A DNA stretch of 64,000 bases from Periplaneta americana (taxonomy: Eukaryota; Arthropoda; Insecta; Blattodea; Blattidae), in NCBI RefSeq assembly GCF_040183065.1, contig NC_091131.1, positions 15,951,800 to 16,015,799 on the forward strand, in the 5' to 3' direction. Below are positions 24,561 through 35,749 of this stretch, piece after piece. The notes below the pieces were generated by a model. It saw only the letters and a program-made list of their open reading frames with translations, had not been told where the DNA came from and searched no databases. Position numbers and translations under genes: made by a program. Position 1 is the first letter of the stretch. Each line of letters starts with the position of its first letter.

Positions 24561-25502
24561 GCAATAGTAATATACGTTACAAGAGCGGTATGTTGACGTT
24601 TTCATGGTCGAGGAAAAGATTGAAAAAGCGAAACGTAGTTGAGCTTTTTTAATTTCCGAGAACATGAAAACAAACATACCGCTCGTGTATCGTACATTAT
24701 TTTGTGCGAAGATCGTTTATTACATACCTGAAAGACGAATTTCTAATTAGTTGCAATGAAATCTCCATGTTGGTTTCTGTATAATGACGGCAACTTCGGA
24801 ACACCAAAATATCTTTCTTCTACATTGTTGCTATAAAATGTTTTCTGTGTTTCCTATCTTAATGTTTTTTCTTTTGCTTTCCAAATGTCACAAAATTGTT
24901 TTGTTTACTTATTATTCTTTATGAATTGATTAGTAGGCCGATCTATCGGACCCTTATCGAGGGCGGCTTTTGTTTAAACAAATTTACCAGCAGGCCGTGA
25001 TATACGTCTGTCTTTTTTTTCCCCCAGTCTATAAATGCGAGCTTAAAACAAACGGTAAGGTTATGTAATGATTTATTTTTCATTTTAATATTTTAACAAT
25101 ATTATTTATATAAAATATTGCAGTAATAACATCGGCATCTGGAATCTTGTTGATTTTTTCACGGCTTCCTTAATGTTACTTGTATCAGGAATGCAATAAT
25201 TTTCGTGGAGTTGTAGACTTTACTTAATTTTTGCAAATATTTAAAAACAATAATTAACATTGCAATTTAGGTGAAATTGCAGTGGTGAGTTTCTAATTTA
25301 TAATTATTACTATGTTAAACGTCTCTAAAAATAATATGTTAAAAGCCTATAGCAGTAAAATGAATGTCGCGCTTAAGCGTAAGAAGAGGGAAATTGTTAT
25401 TTATGTTACGTTGGGAATACTGAATGTGGTATTTCACACTTACCGCGTATTGGTTCTGTGCGGAAAACAAGCAAATACGCACGATCTCGCACAAAAGTAT
25501 TT
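24561..25502 (+). mobile_element. Repeat family C, copy 2 (fullest copy)
   Basis: Begins AATAGTAATATACG, then the CAAGAGCGGTATGTT...AACATACCGCTCGTG fold-back, then a shared interior, ending GATCTCGCACAAAAGTATTT. The frame at 25312-25536 (LKRKKREIVIYVTLGILNVV) is partly conserved with copy 1 but frameshifted in copy 3. Confidence 0.8.
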
Positions 25503-25539
25503 AGTAAAGCATGTTTTTCGTTATGGTCATGGATAAAAT

Positions 25540-25887
25540 ATTTGATATAGCCTACAAAGGCCTGTTGTCACTTATAAATGTATCCGTGATTTTTACTTCA
25601 ATATTTTTTGTCATATTCTTGAAGTTAAAAGTCCTGCAGTTGAATGCTTTCAGTGATATTGGTTTCTAATTTGTATATTTTGTATACTTAAATGTTCAAT
25701 GTTACCAATTTTGTGTCATTCATACTCTGAATTTATAAGAAATATTTCAGTGTAATCATAATCACACCTTCTCTGATTCTTTATAAAATGAGTCCCAAAT
25801 TTGGTGACAATATAGGCTATGCAAAATTTGAAATGAGCTACGAACATATTTATGGAAGCTGAGAATTACTGCTTAAATGGTACTTAC
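25540..25887. other. Intron/flank downstream of exon G
   Basis: Minus-strand sequence following the exon G donor. I looked for a transmembrane or terminal exon here and saw none. Confidence 0.4.
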
Positions 25888-26053
25888 TATGAGTCTATAT
25901 TCATCGAAAGATTCGCGTGTGGGATCATTCTGCAACATTGCCACACATGTCCATTTTCCAATATCCTTCTCTCCCACAGATTGAATGAGAATGCCACAGT
26001 CTCCCGCCAATAATCCGGTGCCGTTGTAGGAGTAATTATCCAACAAAACATTG
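25888..26053 (-). CDS. Ig-gene exon G: second half of the sixth Ig domain
   Basis: Acceptor ATATTACAG, then 166 bases in phase 2, ending CTCATA before donor GTAAGT (phase 0). It joins exon F through a serine codon (AG|C). The peptide contains YNGTGLLAGDCGILI and KDIGKWTCVAML: the D-x-G-x-W-x-C motif of Ig strand F plus the cysteine three residues before ILI that forms this family's second pair. Two N-glycosylation sites (NYS, NGT) are present. It ends after strand G (FDEYRLI). The next exon should start in phase 0 and carry a linker, membrane segment or stop; I could not identify it. Confidence 0.85.
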
Positions 26054-26841
26054 CTGTAATATGAGTAACATCATTAATTTTTCATTTCTTGACCTCAAGA
26101 AATATGAATAGTAAAATGTGCATTACTAGGCCTACTTTATAACCATCGCAGCAACGGAGTTGGAGCAGGGGCGGTTATTCAGGTGAAGTAGGTGAAGTAC
26201 TACTGTTACGAGCGCCGAGCGGTGTCTATTAGAACTTACAATACTGTAGAGGTGAAATTATTTGGGTTCCCATTCTCATACAGCACTTGGTTTCCATGGT
26301 AACGTGACGTCACGCACTAAAGAAAGATTGTATGAGTGAAGTGTGTTTCTGAGTCTTTCAGTTACGAAGAATTGTCAGACTTGTAGGTGGAGTAGGTGGA
26401 GTGACCAGTTTGCAGATCTAACGGTACTAATAATAGAGAAGGGTTGCAGCTGGTCTCCATGGCCAGGGGCTATTGTTAAAAGGCTGTGAAATTTTACAGT
26501 ATGTACTACCCAGGGCTTCTATAGCCCTGATGTACTATCTGACTCGAGAATAGTATTCTCATTCCCTGTGTCTTAGCAGCCACCCCTGCGGTAATAAATT
26601 AGCTGGCTCTATGCAATTTTACCAGCAAAGTTTAAAAGTTGTTTTCCGCGGCGTGTATTATTTCTTCTCATGAGCTCGCCAGTTTTGTTTGAGCTCTTGT
26701 ACTTGAAAGTTTAACGCGCGCGTAAATGTACAGTACACGTCATGTAGCTTAATACTGTGTACGTATATATTAACTTATTTAATGTATTTATTGATAAGTG
26801 TATATTGTGTATTAATCCTACATCTAAGTGTATATTATATG
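26054..26841. mobile_element. Intron; possible hAT-like MITE at about 26170-26590
   Basis: CAGGGGCGGTTATTCAGG at 26168 and GCAGCCACCCCTG ending at 26589 look like degenerate hAT termini, but no 8-bp duplication matches. Tandem AGTAGGTG motifs occur near both ends. The remainder shows nothing supportable. Confidence 0.35.
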
Positions 26842-27485
26842 TTTATGCTCGACCATGCCGAAATGTAGTAATTATACACCTGGTAGCAGACCTTTAATGC
26901 ATGTCATTAAAGTACATCTACTCATTAAAGGTCAGGTCTTTCAGCCAATGACGACTCAGGTTACAACTGTTCAGCCAATGACAGGTCAGCTTTCTACCGT
27001 TATAAAACCCCAAGTATCGATTATTCTCGGATATGCAATCGAAAGAGAATTAGCGAAAAGTCACGGAGGCTGGAAATCCAATACTGTCGCAGAAGGTTAT
27101 GTTCTGTTACTATAATAATTAGCGTTAATTGTAAATAATATTGAAATAAATTCAATTTGTCATCTCGTTTTTCAATGTCTAATTTAATGTCAATGTTATC
27201 TCTGTAGGTTCTTATGGCCTAGCAAGGTCAATGTGGACATCTGTTCCTCGGAAAAAATCAATACTTTCGCGTCTGCGCACATCTCACAACATACGGGACA
27301 TTGCTAAAAAATTAATAATATCAAGTTAGAAATATGGTCGAGCATAAAAAGTCGTATGAAACTCGCCTATAATGGTAATTAAGAAGCTCGTATCAAAATT
27401 ATGAAACTCGCTTGCGCTCGTTTCATAAATATCCATACTCACTTCTTAATTACCTTCATTATAGGCTCGTTGCATAATGTACTAT
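26842..27485 (+). mobile_element. Repeat family D, copy 1
   Basis: About 640 bp, also at 32952-33592 and 43826-44463. It begins TTTATGCTCGACCAT, has the inverse of that string at 27334-27348, then a fold-back tail (CTATAATGGTAATTAAGAAG and its inverse). A 95-codon frame starting MPKCSNYTPGSRPLMHVIKV is intact here but frameshifted in the other two copies. Confidence 0.85.
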
Positions 27486-28400
27486 TAATCGCTATAGTGT
27501 TATTATACAAATACAAGTACTTAGGTACCAGTACATAGAAAATGTTGATAAATTAGTGCGAAATATATATCCCGAAAATGACACGGTTTGTAATTTATTA
27601 GAAATGTCGCTTTGTAGACTTAAGTATGAGGATAAAAATATGTTTTAAATTCTTGACGACCTATAGTTCCATTTGTTCTTTGTTTTAAAAGTGCTAAGGA
27701 AATAGAGAAGTTGTATAAAATAACTTAAAAAATTCTTCCGATGAAAGAAGCATTTTTGTTTGAAAATATTGAAACTTTCACTCGGAATGATACATCACAG
27801 GAGGGACTTTCATCATTAGTCCCATAGCTTTACATAGAAATATACTGTCAACCCTTAGTTAAACTCAAATATTTTATGAATACGTCATCGACTGTTTGCT
27901 GCTTTAAAAGATAGGAGGATTGACTTGGTATGCAAGAAAATGGGTGAGTCCTGAAATAAATTAGTTTTCCTGTTTGCATGTGTTCTAGAACCATTAAAAT
28001 TGCACGTAGTTTACGAATAGTAGGCCTACTCGTTATATTGGTAAAACTGTTCATGCATTTGTTTATGTGAACAGCACTTCACCTTTTTATTGACGGCGAG
28101 CCGCTACTGAGTCGGAGTTGAAAGAACATTTCAGTAGTGGAGTCATATCCGATTTCGACCATGATAAAATCTTAAGAAAATATTACTTTAGCACTTATGC
28201 TAACATGCGAGTCTCTGGGTGATGAATAGCTCATCGTGTCACTTGCTGTGATGGCTAAACGTCGAATATTATATTTATAACTTTATATCGCAACGTTATA
28301 CCTCCTATAGACATATTATTGAGATGTTTAGATGAATCTCTGGAATTAAAATCTCCACCTATTCTTAGGTAGTTTTTAGTCGGTTATTTAACTGGATTAT
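27486..28400. other. Intron; no gene recognised
   Basis: AT-rich intronic sequence of the Ig gene with no coding signal. Confidence 0.45.
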
Positions 28401-28409
28401 TTAGCGTCG

Positions 28410-29915
28410 ATGGAAATTTTGCTGGCGAGATGTTATTTCGAGTACGTGACTCCAGATATCGATCAAATTCCAGCAGAATTAACCAGAATTAATACAAGGG
28501 GTGGAAGCGCATTATCTAGCGAAATTCATAAGCTTGTACTTGCTATTTGGGAAAAGAAAATTATAACAGAAAAATGGAAGGAGTCCATAATTGTGTCTAT
28601 CTTTAAGATGTGGGAAAATACTAACTTTAGCAACTTTCGAGGAATATCACTTTTGTTGACGTCGTACAAAATTTTGTCCAATATTCTTATGAGAAAATTA
28701 ACTCCATATGTAGATGAAATTGTTGGGGATCATCGATGTTGTTTTTGGCGTAATAGATAGATTATTGATAAGATTTTTTTGTATTCATCAGGTATTGGAA
28801 AACAAATGGAAGTATGAGGCCACAGTAAATTCAAAGATTTCAAAAAGGCATATGACTAGGTTATGAGGGAATTTATATATAATAATTTTATTGAATTTGG
28901 TATTCCCAAGAAGCTAGTTCGATTAATCAAAATGTGTCTTAGTGAAACATACAGCGGAGGTCATATAGGCCAGTTTCTGCCTGGCATTTTTCCAATTCAC
29001 TGCGGGTTAAAGCAAGGAGATGCACTATCACCTTTATTTTTTAACTTTACTCTAGAATATGCCATTAGGAAAGTCCAGGAAAAAAGAAAGGGTTTGGAAA
29101 TGAACGGGTTACATCAGTTTATTGTTTAAGCGGATGACGTCAATATGTTAGGAGAAAATCCACAAACCTATTAGGGATAGGTTTGAAAGTAAATCCCGAA
29201 AAGACAAAGTATATGATTATGTCTCGTGTCCAGTACATAGTACGAAATAAAAGTGTAAAAATTGGAAATTTATCCTTTGAAAATGTGGAAAAATTCAAAT
29301 ACCTTGGAGAACAGTAACAAATATAAATGACAGTCGAGAGGAAATTAAATGCCGAACAAATACGGGAGATGCCTGCTATTATTCGGTTGAGAAGCTTTTG
29401 TCGTCTAGTCTGCTAAAAAAACTGATAATTAGAATTGATAAAACAGTTATATTACTGGTTGTTCTGTATGGTTGTGAAACTTGGACTCTCACTTTGAGAG
29501 AGGAATAGAGGTTAAAGGTGTTTGAGAATAAGGTAGGCTACTTAGAAAAATATTTGGGGCTAAGAGGGATGAAGTTACAGGAAGTGGAGAAAGTTACACA
29601 ACACAAAACTGCACGCATTGTATTCTTCACCTGACATAATTAGGAACATTAAAACCAGACGTTTGAGATGGGCAGAGCATATAGCACGTATGATGGAATC
29701 CAGAAATGCGTATAAAGTATTAGTTCGAAGACTTGAGGGAGAAAGACCTTTGGGGAGGCCGAGACGTAGATGGGAAAATAATATTAAAATGTATGGGAGG
29801 TGGGATATGATGGTAGGGAGTGGATTAATGTTGCTCAGATAGGGACCGATGGTGGGCTTACTTGAGGACGGCATTGAACCTCCGGGTTCTCTAAAAGCCA
29901 TTTGTAAGTAGGCTA
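28410..29915 (+). pseudogene. LINE copy a (family L), RT pseudogene
   Basis: The plus strand encodes successive RT blocks: WKESIIVSIFK, FRGISLLLTSYKILSNIL, KDFKKAYD, CGLKQGDALSPLFFNF, then a stop replacing the tyrosine of YADD (*ADDVNM), NPEKTKYMIMSR, and the C-terminal RLRWAEHIARM and GRPRRRWENNIKM. The 3' end reads AAAAGCCATTTGTAAGTA. Many stops and frameshifts. It faces copy b (29998-31175) tail to tail, with about 80 bp between them. Confidence 0.88.
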
Positions 29916-29997
29916 AGTATTGGTGCGCCATTCTTAATCATTGAAAGAATGGAATTGAAATGCCAACGTACGTACTCGAATACGTGTAAGAAATGTC

Positions 29998-31175
29998 TTA
30001 CTTACTTACTGGCTTTTAAAGAACCCGGAGGTTCATTGCCGCCCTCACATAAGCCCGCTATCGGTCCCTATCCTGAGCAAGATTAAGCCAGTCTCTACCA
30101 TCACATCCCACCTCCCTCAAATCCATTTTAATATTATCTTCCCATCTACGTCTCGCCCTCCCCAAAGGTCTTTTTCTCTCCGGCCTCCCAACTGACACTC
30201 TATATGCATTTCTGGATTAGCCCATACGTGCTACATGTCCTGCCCATCTCAAACGTCTGGATTTTATGTTCCTAATTATGTCAAGTGAAGTATACAATGC
30301 GTGCAGCTCTGCGTTGTGTAACTTTCTCCATTATCCTGTAACTTCATCCCTCTTAGCCCCAAATATTTTTCTAAGAACCTTATTCTCAAACACTCTTAAT
30401 CTCTGTTCCTCTCTCAAAGTGAGAGTCCAAGTTTCACAACCATACAGTACAAACGGTAATATAACTGTTTTATAAATTCTAACTTTCAGATTTTTTGACA
30501 ACAGACTAGATGACAAAAGCTTGTCAACCTAATAATAATACGCATTTCCCATATTTATTCTGCGTTTAATTTCCTCCCGAGTGTCATTTATATTTGTTAC
30601 TGTTGCTGCAAGATATTGGAATTGTTCCACCTCTTCAAAGGATAAATCTCCAATTTTTACAGTTCCATTTCGTACAATATTCTGGTCACGAGACATAATC
30701 ATATACTTAGTCTTTTCGGGATTTACTTCCAACGCTATCGTTTTACTTCCTTCAAATAGAATTTCCGCTTTTTCCCTAAACGTTTGTGGATTTTCTCCTA
30801 ACATATTCACGTCATCCGCATAGACAAGAAGCTAATGTAACCCGTTCAATTCCAAACCCTCTGTGTTATCCTGAACTTTCCTAATGGCATATTCTAGAGC
30901 GAAGTTAAAAAGTAAAGGTGATAGTTCATCTCCCTGCTTTAGCCCGCAGTGAATTGGAAAAGCATCAGATAGAAACTGACCTATACGGACTCTGTTGTAT
31001 GTTTCACTGAGACACATTTTAATTAATCGAACTAGTTTCTCGGGAATACCAAATTCAATAAGAATATTATATAAACCTTCTCTCTTAACCGAGTCATACG
31101 CCTTTTTGAAATCTATGAATAACTGTTGTACTGTACCCTTATACTCCCATTTTTTCTCCAATATCTCTCGAATAC
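29998..31175 (-). pseudogene. LINE copy b (family L), inverted relative to copy a
   Basis: Starting at a GTAAGTAAG tail near 29998, the minus strand encodes the same protein: [29 protein letters not shown] (catalytic motif intact), NPEKTKYMIMSRDQNIV, LYGCETWTLTLREEQRLRVF and RLRWAGHVARM. At least four in-frame stops. The 5' end is truncated next to an ACT microsatellite at 31180. Confidence 0.88.
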
Positions 31176-31179
31176 AAAG

Positions 31180-31265
31180 AGCTACTATTACTAGTACTAC
31201 TACCAATGCTACTACTACTACTACTACTACTAGCACTCTACTAGTGCTACTACTGCTAGTTTACT
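31180..31265. repeat. (ACT)n-rich microsatellite
   Basis: Imperfect run of ACT/GCT triplets. It creates long valine- or threonine-rich open frames that are artefacts. Confidence 0.9.
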
Positions 31266-31305
31266 ACTGATACTACCACCATAAAATGATGATACGTGAG
31301 CTAAC

Positions 31306-31465
31306 CTGTTTTCTGGTATCAGGCTAATACCTTGGCCATCCGGCCGTACAAATCTGCAGTATTCGATCGGTTGTCCTTTAGGTACGGAGTGGCAGTTCAC
31401 AGTTGTTGTTTCTCCTACATTAACATATTGCGAGCCACTCAGGTCCTCTATCGTCATGTACGTCT
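31306..31465 (-). CDS. Ig-gene exon F: first half of the sixth Ig domain
   Basis: Acceptor TTATTGCAG, 160 bases, donor GTTAGC (a weak but acceptable GT donor). Phase 1 in, phase 2 out, fitting exon E before it and exon G after it. The peptide includes VNVGETTTVNCHSVPKG (strand B cysteine) and IEYCRFVRPDG (second-pair cysteine in strand C followed by the family's P-D-G turn). It is split from exon G inside the domain, whereas domains 1 and 3-5 are each encoded by one exon; only domain 2 is also split. Confidence 0.85.
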
Positions 31466-32052
31466 CTGCAATAAGATAACATACTTTAGAATCATGAGCA
31501 GTGGCGCAGAATCAATAAAATTATTGAGACAAATGTAACTGGGTCATTTGCAAAATTTGTATAACAAATGGACGATTGAGAACGTCAAAATTAAAGTACT
31601 ATTTAGTGCATATTCTGCATGTATTAATGTAGTGCAATGTCTCTGCCATAGTAATCAGCCACTGTACACTCACCTTGCTTTACAGCATTGTTTTGAATGA
31701 TGTAACAGACATGACGGAGTAACAGATCTGACAGGTAACATTATAGATGTTTAAATGAGACAAAAAGACAAAACAGAACAGTACCGGTATCTTTATCAAA
31801 ATGTTCTGGTTCTATTATATGATATTACCTATGGTTATATCTATAAATAGAAAGAAAACAATTCCCAAAAAAATTTACAATCTCTAATAAACATAAAATA
31901 TAACGTTAATATCTTTTTACTTGAGATTGCACACTTGATCTTATACATATGACAAGAAAATTGCTAGCCTTTTAATAAGGGCCTAGTAATTAAATAAAGA
32001 CTGGAAACGGATTATTGTCCACTGAAAGGTAGAGATGATGTTTCAAATAGGT
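31466..32052. other. Intron; no gene recognised
   Basis: No coding or RNA signal seen. Confidence 0.45.
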
Positions 32053-32925
32053 TACTTCAGCGTTTCTCAAACTATGGTCCGCGGACCACCTGTGATCCTC
32101 GAGGTCTGCCCTTATGGTCCTTCAAAAAAGACAGAAGAAAAAATAAAATTCAAACGAATAGCGTATCACTCTATAGCTTACAATCTCAGAATTTGGAATG
32201 GACACATGGCAATCGCCTTCAGTACTCACATTTTATGAAATTTATTACCCTATTCATCTACTGACTTTCCACTCTACTCTCAACAACATAAGAGGGATTT
32301 AAAGCACTATGAACGTGGTGTTTCTCACCATCTTTTCCCTGCACATCTGGCGCCGCCTCTGTAACCCAGCCAGGAACCATCTAAATTCATAACAGAGGAC
32401 CGAACCTTTTCATGTATTTATGACTTTCTTAATAGTTTTGCCGACACACAGTCTGAATATTGCAATGGACACGTACTGTATGTCGTACACCAATAATACA
32501 ACTCAGAGGTCACAATTTGAAACTTATTTTCCAAATAAATATGACGAATTTTCATGGGTTCGTGATCACTTTCATTGCGATATTGAAACTAACAAAATTT
32601 CATTGAGTGAAAGAGAACAGTTAATTGAACTCTCGAATGACACTGGACTTAAAATGAAATTCCAAGCGGAAGATATGGTTAAGTTCTGGACCGCATCACA
32701 AGTGAAAAGAGAATATAGTGAACTGTACAATGTTGCTTTAGAGATTATAATTCACTTTCTTTCTACGTATCTGTGTGAGAAAGGGTTTTCATCAGTAACT
32801 CCAATAAAAACAAAGTAGGCTACCGAAATCGACTCGATGTATGTGATGAATTCTGTCTTAAGCTTACCAGCATACGTCCAAATATAGAACTGTGCAAGAA
32901 TCGGCAGGCTCATCCATCTCAGTAA
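32053..32925 (+). pseudogene. hAT transposase pseudogene (ZBED5-like) with left terminus
   Basis: Left end CAGCGTTTCTCAAACTATGG resembles hAT termini. Downstream, 32535-32815 encodes FPNKYDEFSWVRDHFHCDIE, TNKISLSEREQLIELSNDT and HFLSTYLCEKGFSSVTPIKT, the C-terminal dimerisation region of ZBED5-like hAT transposases. After a 5-bp insertion (32816-32820) the frame resumes as YRNRLDVCDEFCLKLTSI and ends NRQAHPSQ. Upstream codons are scrambled. The right terminus was not found. Confidence 0.8.
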
Positions 32926-32951
32926 TGTGTATACCAACATTTATTTATTTA

Positions 32952-33592
32952 TTTATGCTCGACCATGCCGAAATGTAGTAATTATACACCTGGTAGCAGA
33001 TCTTTAATGCATGTCATTAAATTACACCTACTCATTAAAGGTCAGGTCTTTCAGCCAATGACGACTCAGGTTACAACTGTTCAGCCAATGACAGGTCAGC
33101 TTTCTACCGTTATAAACCGCAAGTATCGATTATTCTCGGATATGCAATAGAAAGAGAATTAGCGAAAAGTCACGGAGGCTGGAAATCCAATACTGTCGCA
33201 GAAGGTTATATTTTGTTACTTTAATAATTAGCGTTAATTGTAAATAATATTGAAGTAAATTCAATTTGTCATCTCGTTTTTCAATGTCTAATTTAATGTC
33301 AATGTTATCTCTGTAGGTTCTTATGGCCTAGCAAGGTCAATGTGGACATCTGTTCCTCGGAAAAAATCAATACTTTCGCGTCTGCGCACATCTCACAACA
33401 TACGGGACATTGCTAAAAAATTAATAATATCAAGTTAGAAATATGGTCGAGCATAAAAAGTCGTATGATACTCGCCCATAATGGTAATTAAGAAGCTCGT
33501 ATCAAAATTATGAAACGAGCGCACGCTCGTTTCATAAATATCCATACTCACTTCTTAATTACCTTCATTATAGGCTCGTTGCATAATGTACT
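32952..33592 (+). mobile_element. Repeat family D, copy 2
   Basis: Nearly identical to copy 1 with TIR-like strings at 32952-32966 and 33443-33457 and the same fold-back tail. It sits in a TTTA microsatellite (32938-32955 and 33592-33625), so the target was probably the simple repeat. Confidence 0.85.
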
Positions 33593-33626
<34 letters not shown>

Positions 33627-33702
33627 GTTATTAAGTTAAAGATTATCCAAACTCTAATAGCCTTGAATTATTAAACACACAAAAATGAATTTTCTTCTAT
33701 TT

Positions 33703-33770
33703 ACATTAGCTCAATTAGCTCGACTAAACCCGAAGGACGAAGATCTCTGGTTCTAATCCTCCTGAATGTC
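33703..33770 (+). pseudogene. tRNA-like sequence next to exon E donor
   Basis: A-box-like TAGCTCAATTAGCTCGAC and B-box-like GGTTCTAATCCTC at tRNA spacing. The ends ACATT and AATGT can pair as part of an acceptor stem. D and anticodon stems are poor, so it is a relic. It ends about 11 bp from the exon E splice donor. Confidence 0.45.
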
Positions 33771-33781
33771 GCTGTGCTTAC

Positions 33782-34102
33782 CTGAGATGATAACTGAGAC
33801 GCTAAGCTCATAGTCCAACTTTCCTTCCACGCCCAGCCAGCACGACATAAGGTTATCACGGTTTTCGAAGTCGACGTTGTAGATAATGAGCTTGCACGTG
33901 CCGTTCTGCAGGACTGCCGGGTCGTACACGTACTTGCTGGGCCCGTAATCCTGCTCGACAGTGCTGAAGGGGAGCATGCCGTTTGGACCGCTGAACCAGC
34001 AGTATTGAAGAAGCACGTTCATCCCGCACGTCAGCTCCACGGTGTCGCCTCTCTTCACATAGTACGGGTCCTCGCCAACCCACGACGTCATCGTGTTATA
34101 AT
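33782..34102 (-). CDS. Ig-gene exon E: fifth Ig domain
   Basis: Acceptor TTCTGTTCTTCCAG, 321 bases (107 codons), donor GTAAGC; phase 1 to phase 1. The peptide has SWVGEDPYYVKRGDTVELTC (strand B cysteine), LQYCWFSGPNGM (second-pair cysteine, strand C), LQNGTCKLIIYNVDF (second-pair partner, strand E, within an N-glycosylation site) and DNLMSCWLGVEG (strand F cysteine). All four cysteines that define the full version of this domain are present. The coding part is clearly GC-richer than the surrounding intron. A 75-codon frame inside it in another register is a shadow. Confidence 0.9.
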
Positions 34103-34863
34103 CTGGAAGAACAGAAGTTGATAGAGCGGGTAAAGCAGGGGTCTTAGCACAGAACACGCTGGGGCTAGCCTCTCTTACCCTCGGAAAACGCAGAGCACTA
34201 CTGGGTGTTCATTTCAAAGTATGTCATGACGTCACTGTTGATGAGTCGGCGATTTGAAGCGAGTTTCAGCTTTTATGTCAGAGGAGTTGCCTATTAATCA
34301 AGGCGTTCAATCTGAACTTGAGAACGTGTACGGTATAACTTGAACGTCGTAGCAACAGATGGCGGTCTGTACGGTCTCTGTGCTACCATAACCTCTTTCG
34401 AACTGTTTTGCGAGGCCAAGTCGTACGCAGGGTATTTGTTATTATTAGACTTCGTGGAATTGCCACGAGAATCGTAAGGTTTACTACGCACGCAGTATAG
34501 ACTGTATGAGAAGGGGACGTGCAACGGATGGAGTATGCCTCTGATGTAAACACTGAACAGTATACTGTGGTTACAATAAAACCTGTATCCTGCATTCAAG
34601 AAATATAATGAACGATCATTGAAATACACAATTATTTTGTAGTGAGATATATTAACTCTTCAAATTTAATGTAATATATTCACATCATCCTTGAATATGT
34701 GCATTGCAGATATGAGTTACGTACATTTTGAGCGACTGCAAAGTAACCTCCTCCGATGGTCATTCAAACAGTTTTTATATTGGGAAATGTACTTTCAACA
34801 TCAAACGATGTGATAGGTGCATATTTGAAGAACGGAAAGTCACTACGTTTTAGTACACCAACT
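34103..34863. other. Intron; no gene recognised
   Basis: Contains two overlapping minus-strand open frames (34294-34629) without family resemblance or splice context. Confidence 0.45.
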
Positions 34864-35640
34864 TCAGACGTCTTGTCTTGACCTGATGGTATTTATAATA
34901 CGAAGTTGTGAATAGGCAGAATTTTTAGCAATAATGTTTCTCAACTTACATTTCACTTTTTCTGAAATTAGTGAATTGTTATTTTGGATAACGGTTTGTG
35001 ATACTTTATCCACTATATCAAGGGCTTCTGAGAGTTGTAGTTTAGACGATTCTAAGAGGGTGATGCTTTTGTACACGATTTTAAAATTAGAATCAATGAA
35101 CAGAATATCTTCCAGTCCACATGTGTGGAGTAACGGTCAGCGCGTCTGGCCGCGAAACCAGGTGGTCCGGGTTCGAATCCCGGTCGGGGCAAGTTACCTG
35201 GTTGAGGTTTTTTTCCGGGGTTTTTCCTCAACATAATACGAGCAAACGCTGGGTAACTTTTGGTGTTGGACCCCGGACTCATTTCACCGGTATTATCACC
35301 TTCATATCATTCAGACGCTAAATAACCTAGATGTTGATAGAGCGTCGTAAAATAACCCAATAAAATAAACTAAATAAATATCTTCTAATAGCTGTTCAGA
35401 AGCAATGATTTTACAGCTGCAACAGCGGAACTGTCTGTGCTATCCAATGCATCAATTACCTCCATTATTTTGCCGTAATATTCTGCATAATAATTAACAG
35501 CATCCAACCACGTTCCCCAACGGGTCAAGACTGGCTGCGGGGGTAAGGGTATTCCAGGGGCAATTTTTTGGAACAGCAACACACTCATTATAGTATGTTT
35601 AATTGAATTCTTGTCTGCACTGAACAAATGTTAAGCTTTG
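34864..35640 (-). pseudogene. hAT transposase pseudogene (DUF659 type), cut by a SINE
   Basis: 35385-35627 encodes PLPPQPVLTRWGTWLDAVNY and YYGKIMEVIDALDSTDSSA; after the SINE (35113-35376) the protein continues as EALDIVDKVSQTVIQNNNSL and ISEKVKCKLRNII. The LPP-PVLTRWGTW block is characteristic of DUF659-containing hAT transposases. Only the middle of the protein is present. Confidence 0.75.
35113..35376 (+). mobile_element. tRNA-derived SINE (SINE2), copy 1, with target duplication
   Basis: A box region GAGTAACGGTCAGCGCG and B box GGTTCGAATCCC, followed by a body with TTTTTCCGGGGTTTTTCCTC and a tail TAAAATAACCCAATAAAATA. The 9-bp AATATCTTC is duplicated at 35104-35112 and 35377-35385. The body is of a kind common in cockroaches, termites and other insects. 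Confidence 0.9.
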
Positions 35641-35749
35641 ACTATTCTAACCACAGTAATGCAAAAACAAGTGCTTACATAGGTATACATTAGCTGTAGC
35701 TGCTGTATCTATTTGGACCGGTCACAACTCTTAACATGAACTGCTTATA

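Larger units (their letters stand above)
23816..25539. mobile_element. TIR element E, carrying repeat family C
   Basis: ATTTTATCCATGACCATAAC at 23816 is repeated inverted at 25539, extended by GAAAAA and CATG (about 30 bp). Family C copy 2 starts at 24561 and ends about 37 bp before the right end, so it looks like a later insertion into a roughly 0.78-kb element. No transposase frame. Confidence 0.7.

Noticed and set aside
26828-27115. 95-codon frame in repeat family D as a possible gene
   Set aside because: The frame is broken in the other two otherwise near-identical copies, so there is no sign of selection for it.
30832-31236. Valine-rich start of a 134-codon minus-strand frame
   Set aside because: The valine run is the ACT microsatellite; only the later part is LINE reverse transcriptase, already annotated as copy b.
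33856-34083. 75-codon frame inside exon E
   Set aside because: An arginine-rich shadow frame of the GC-rich exon.
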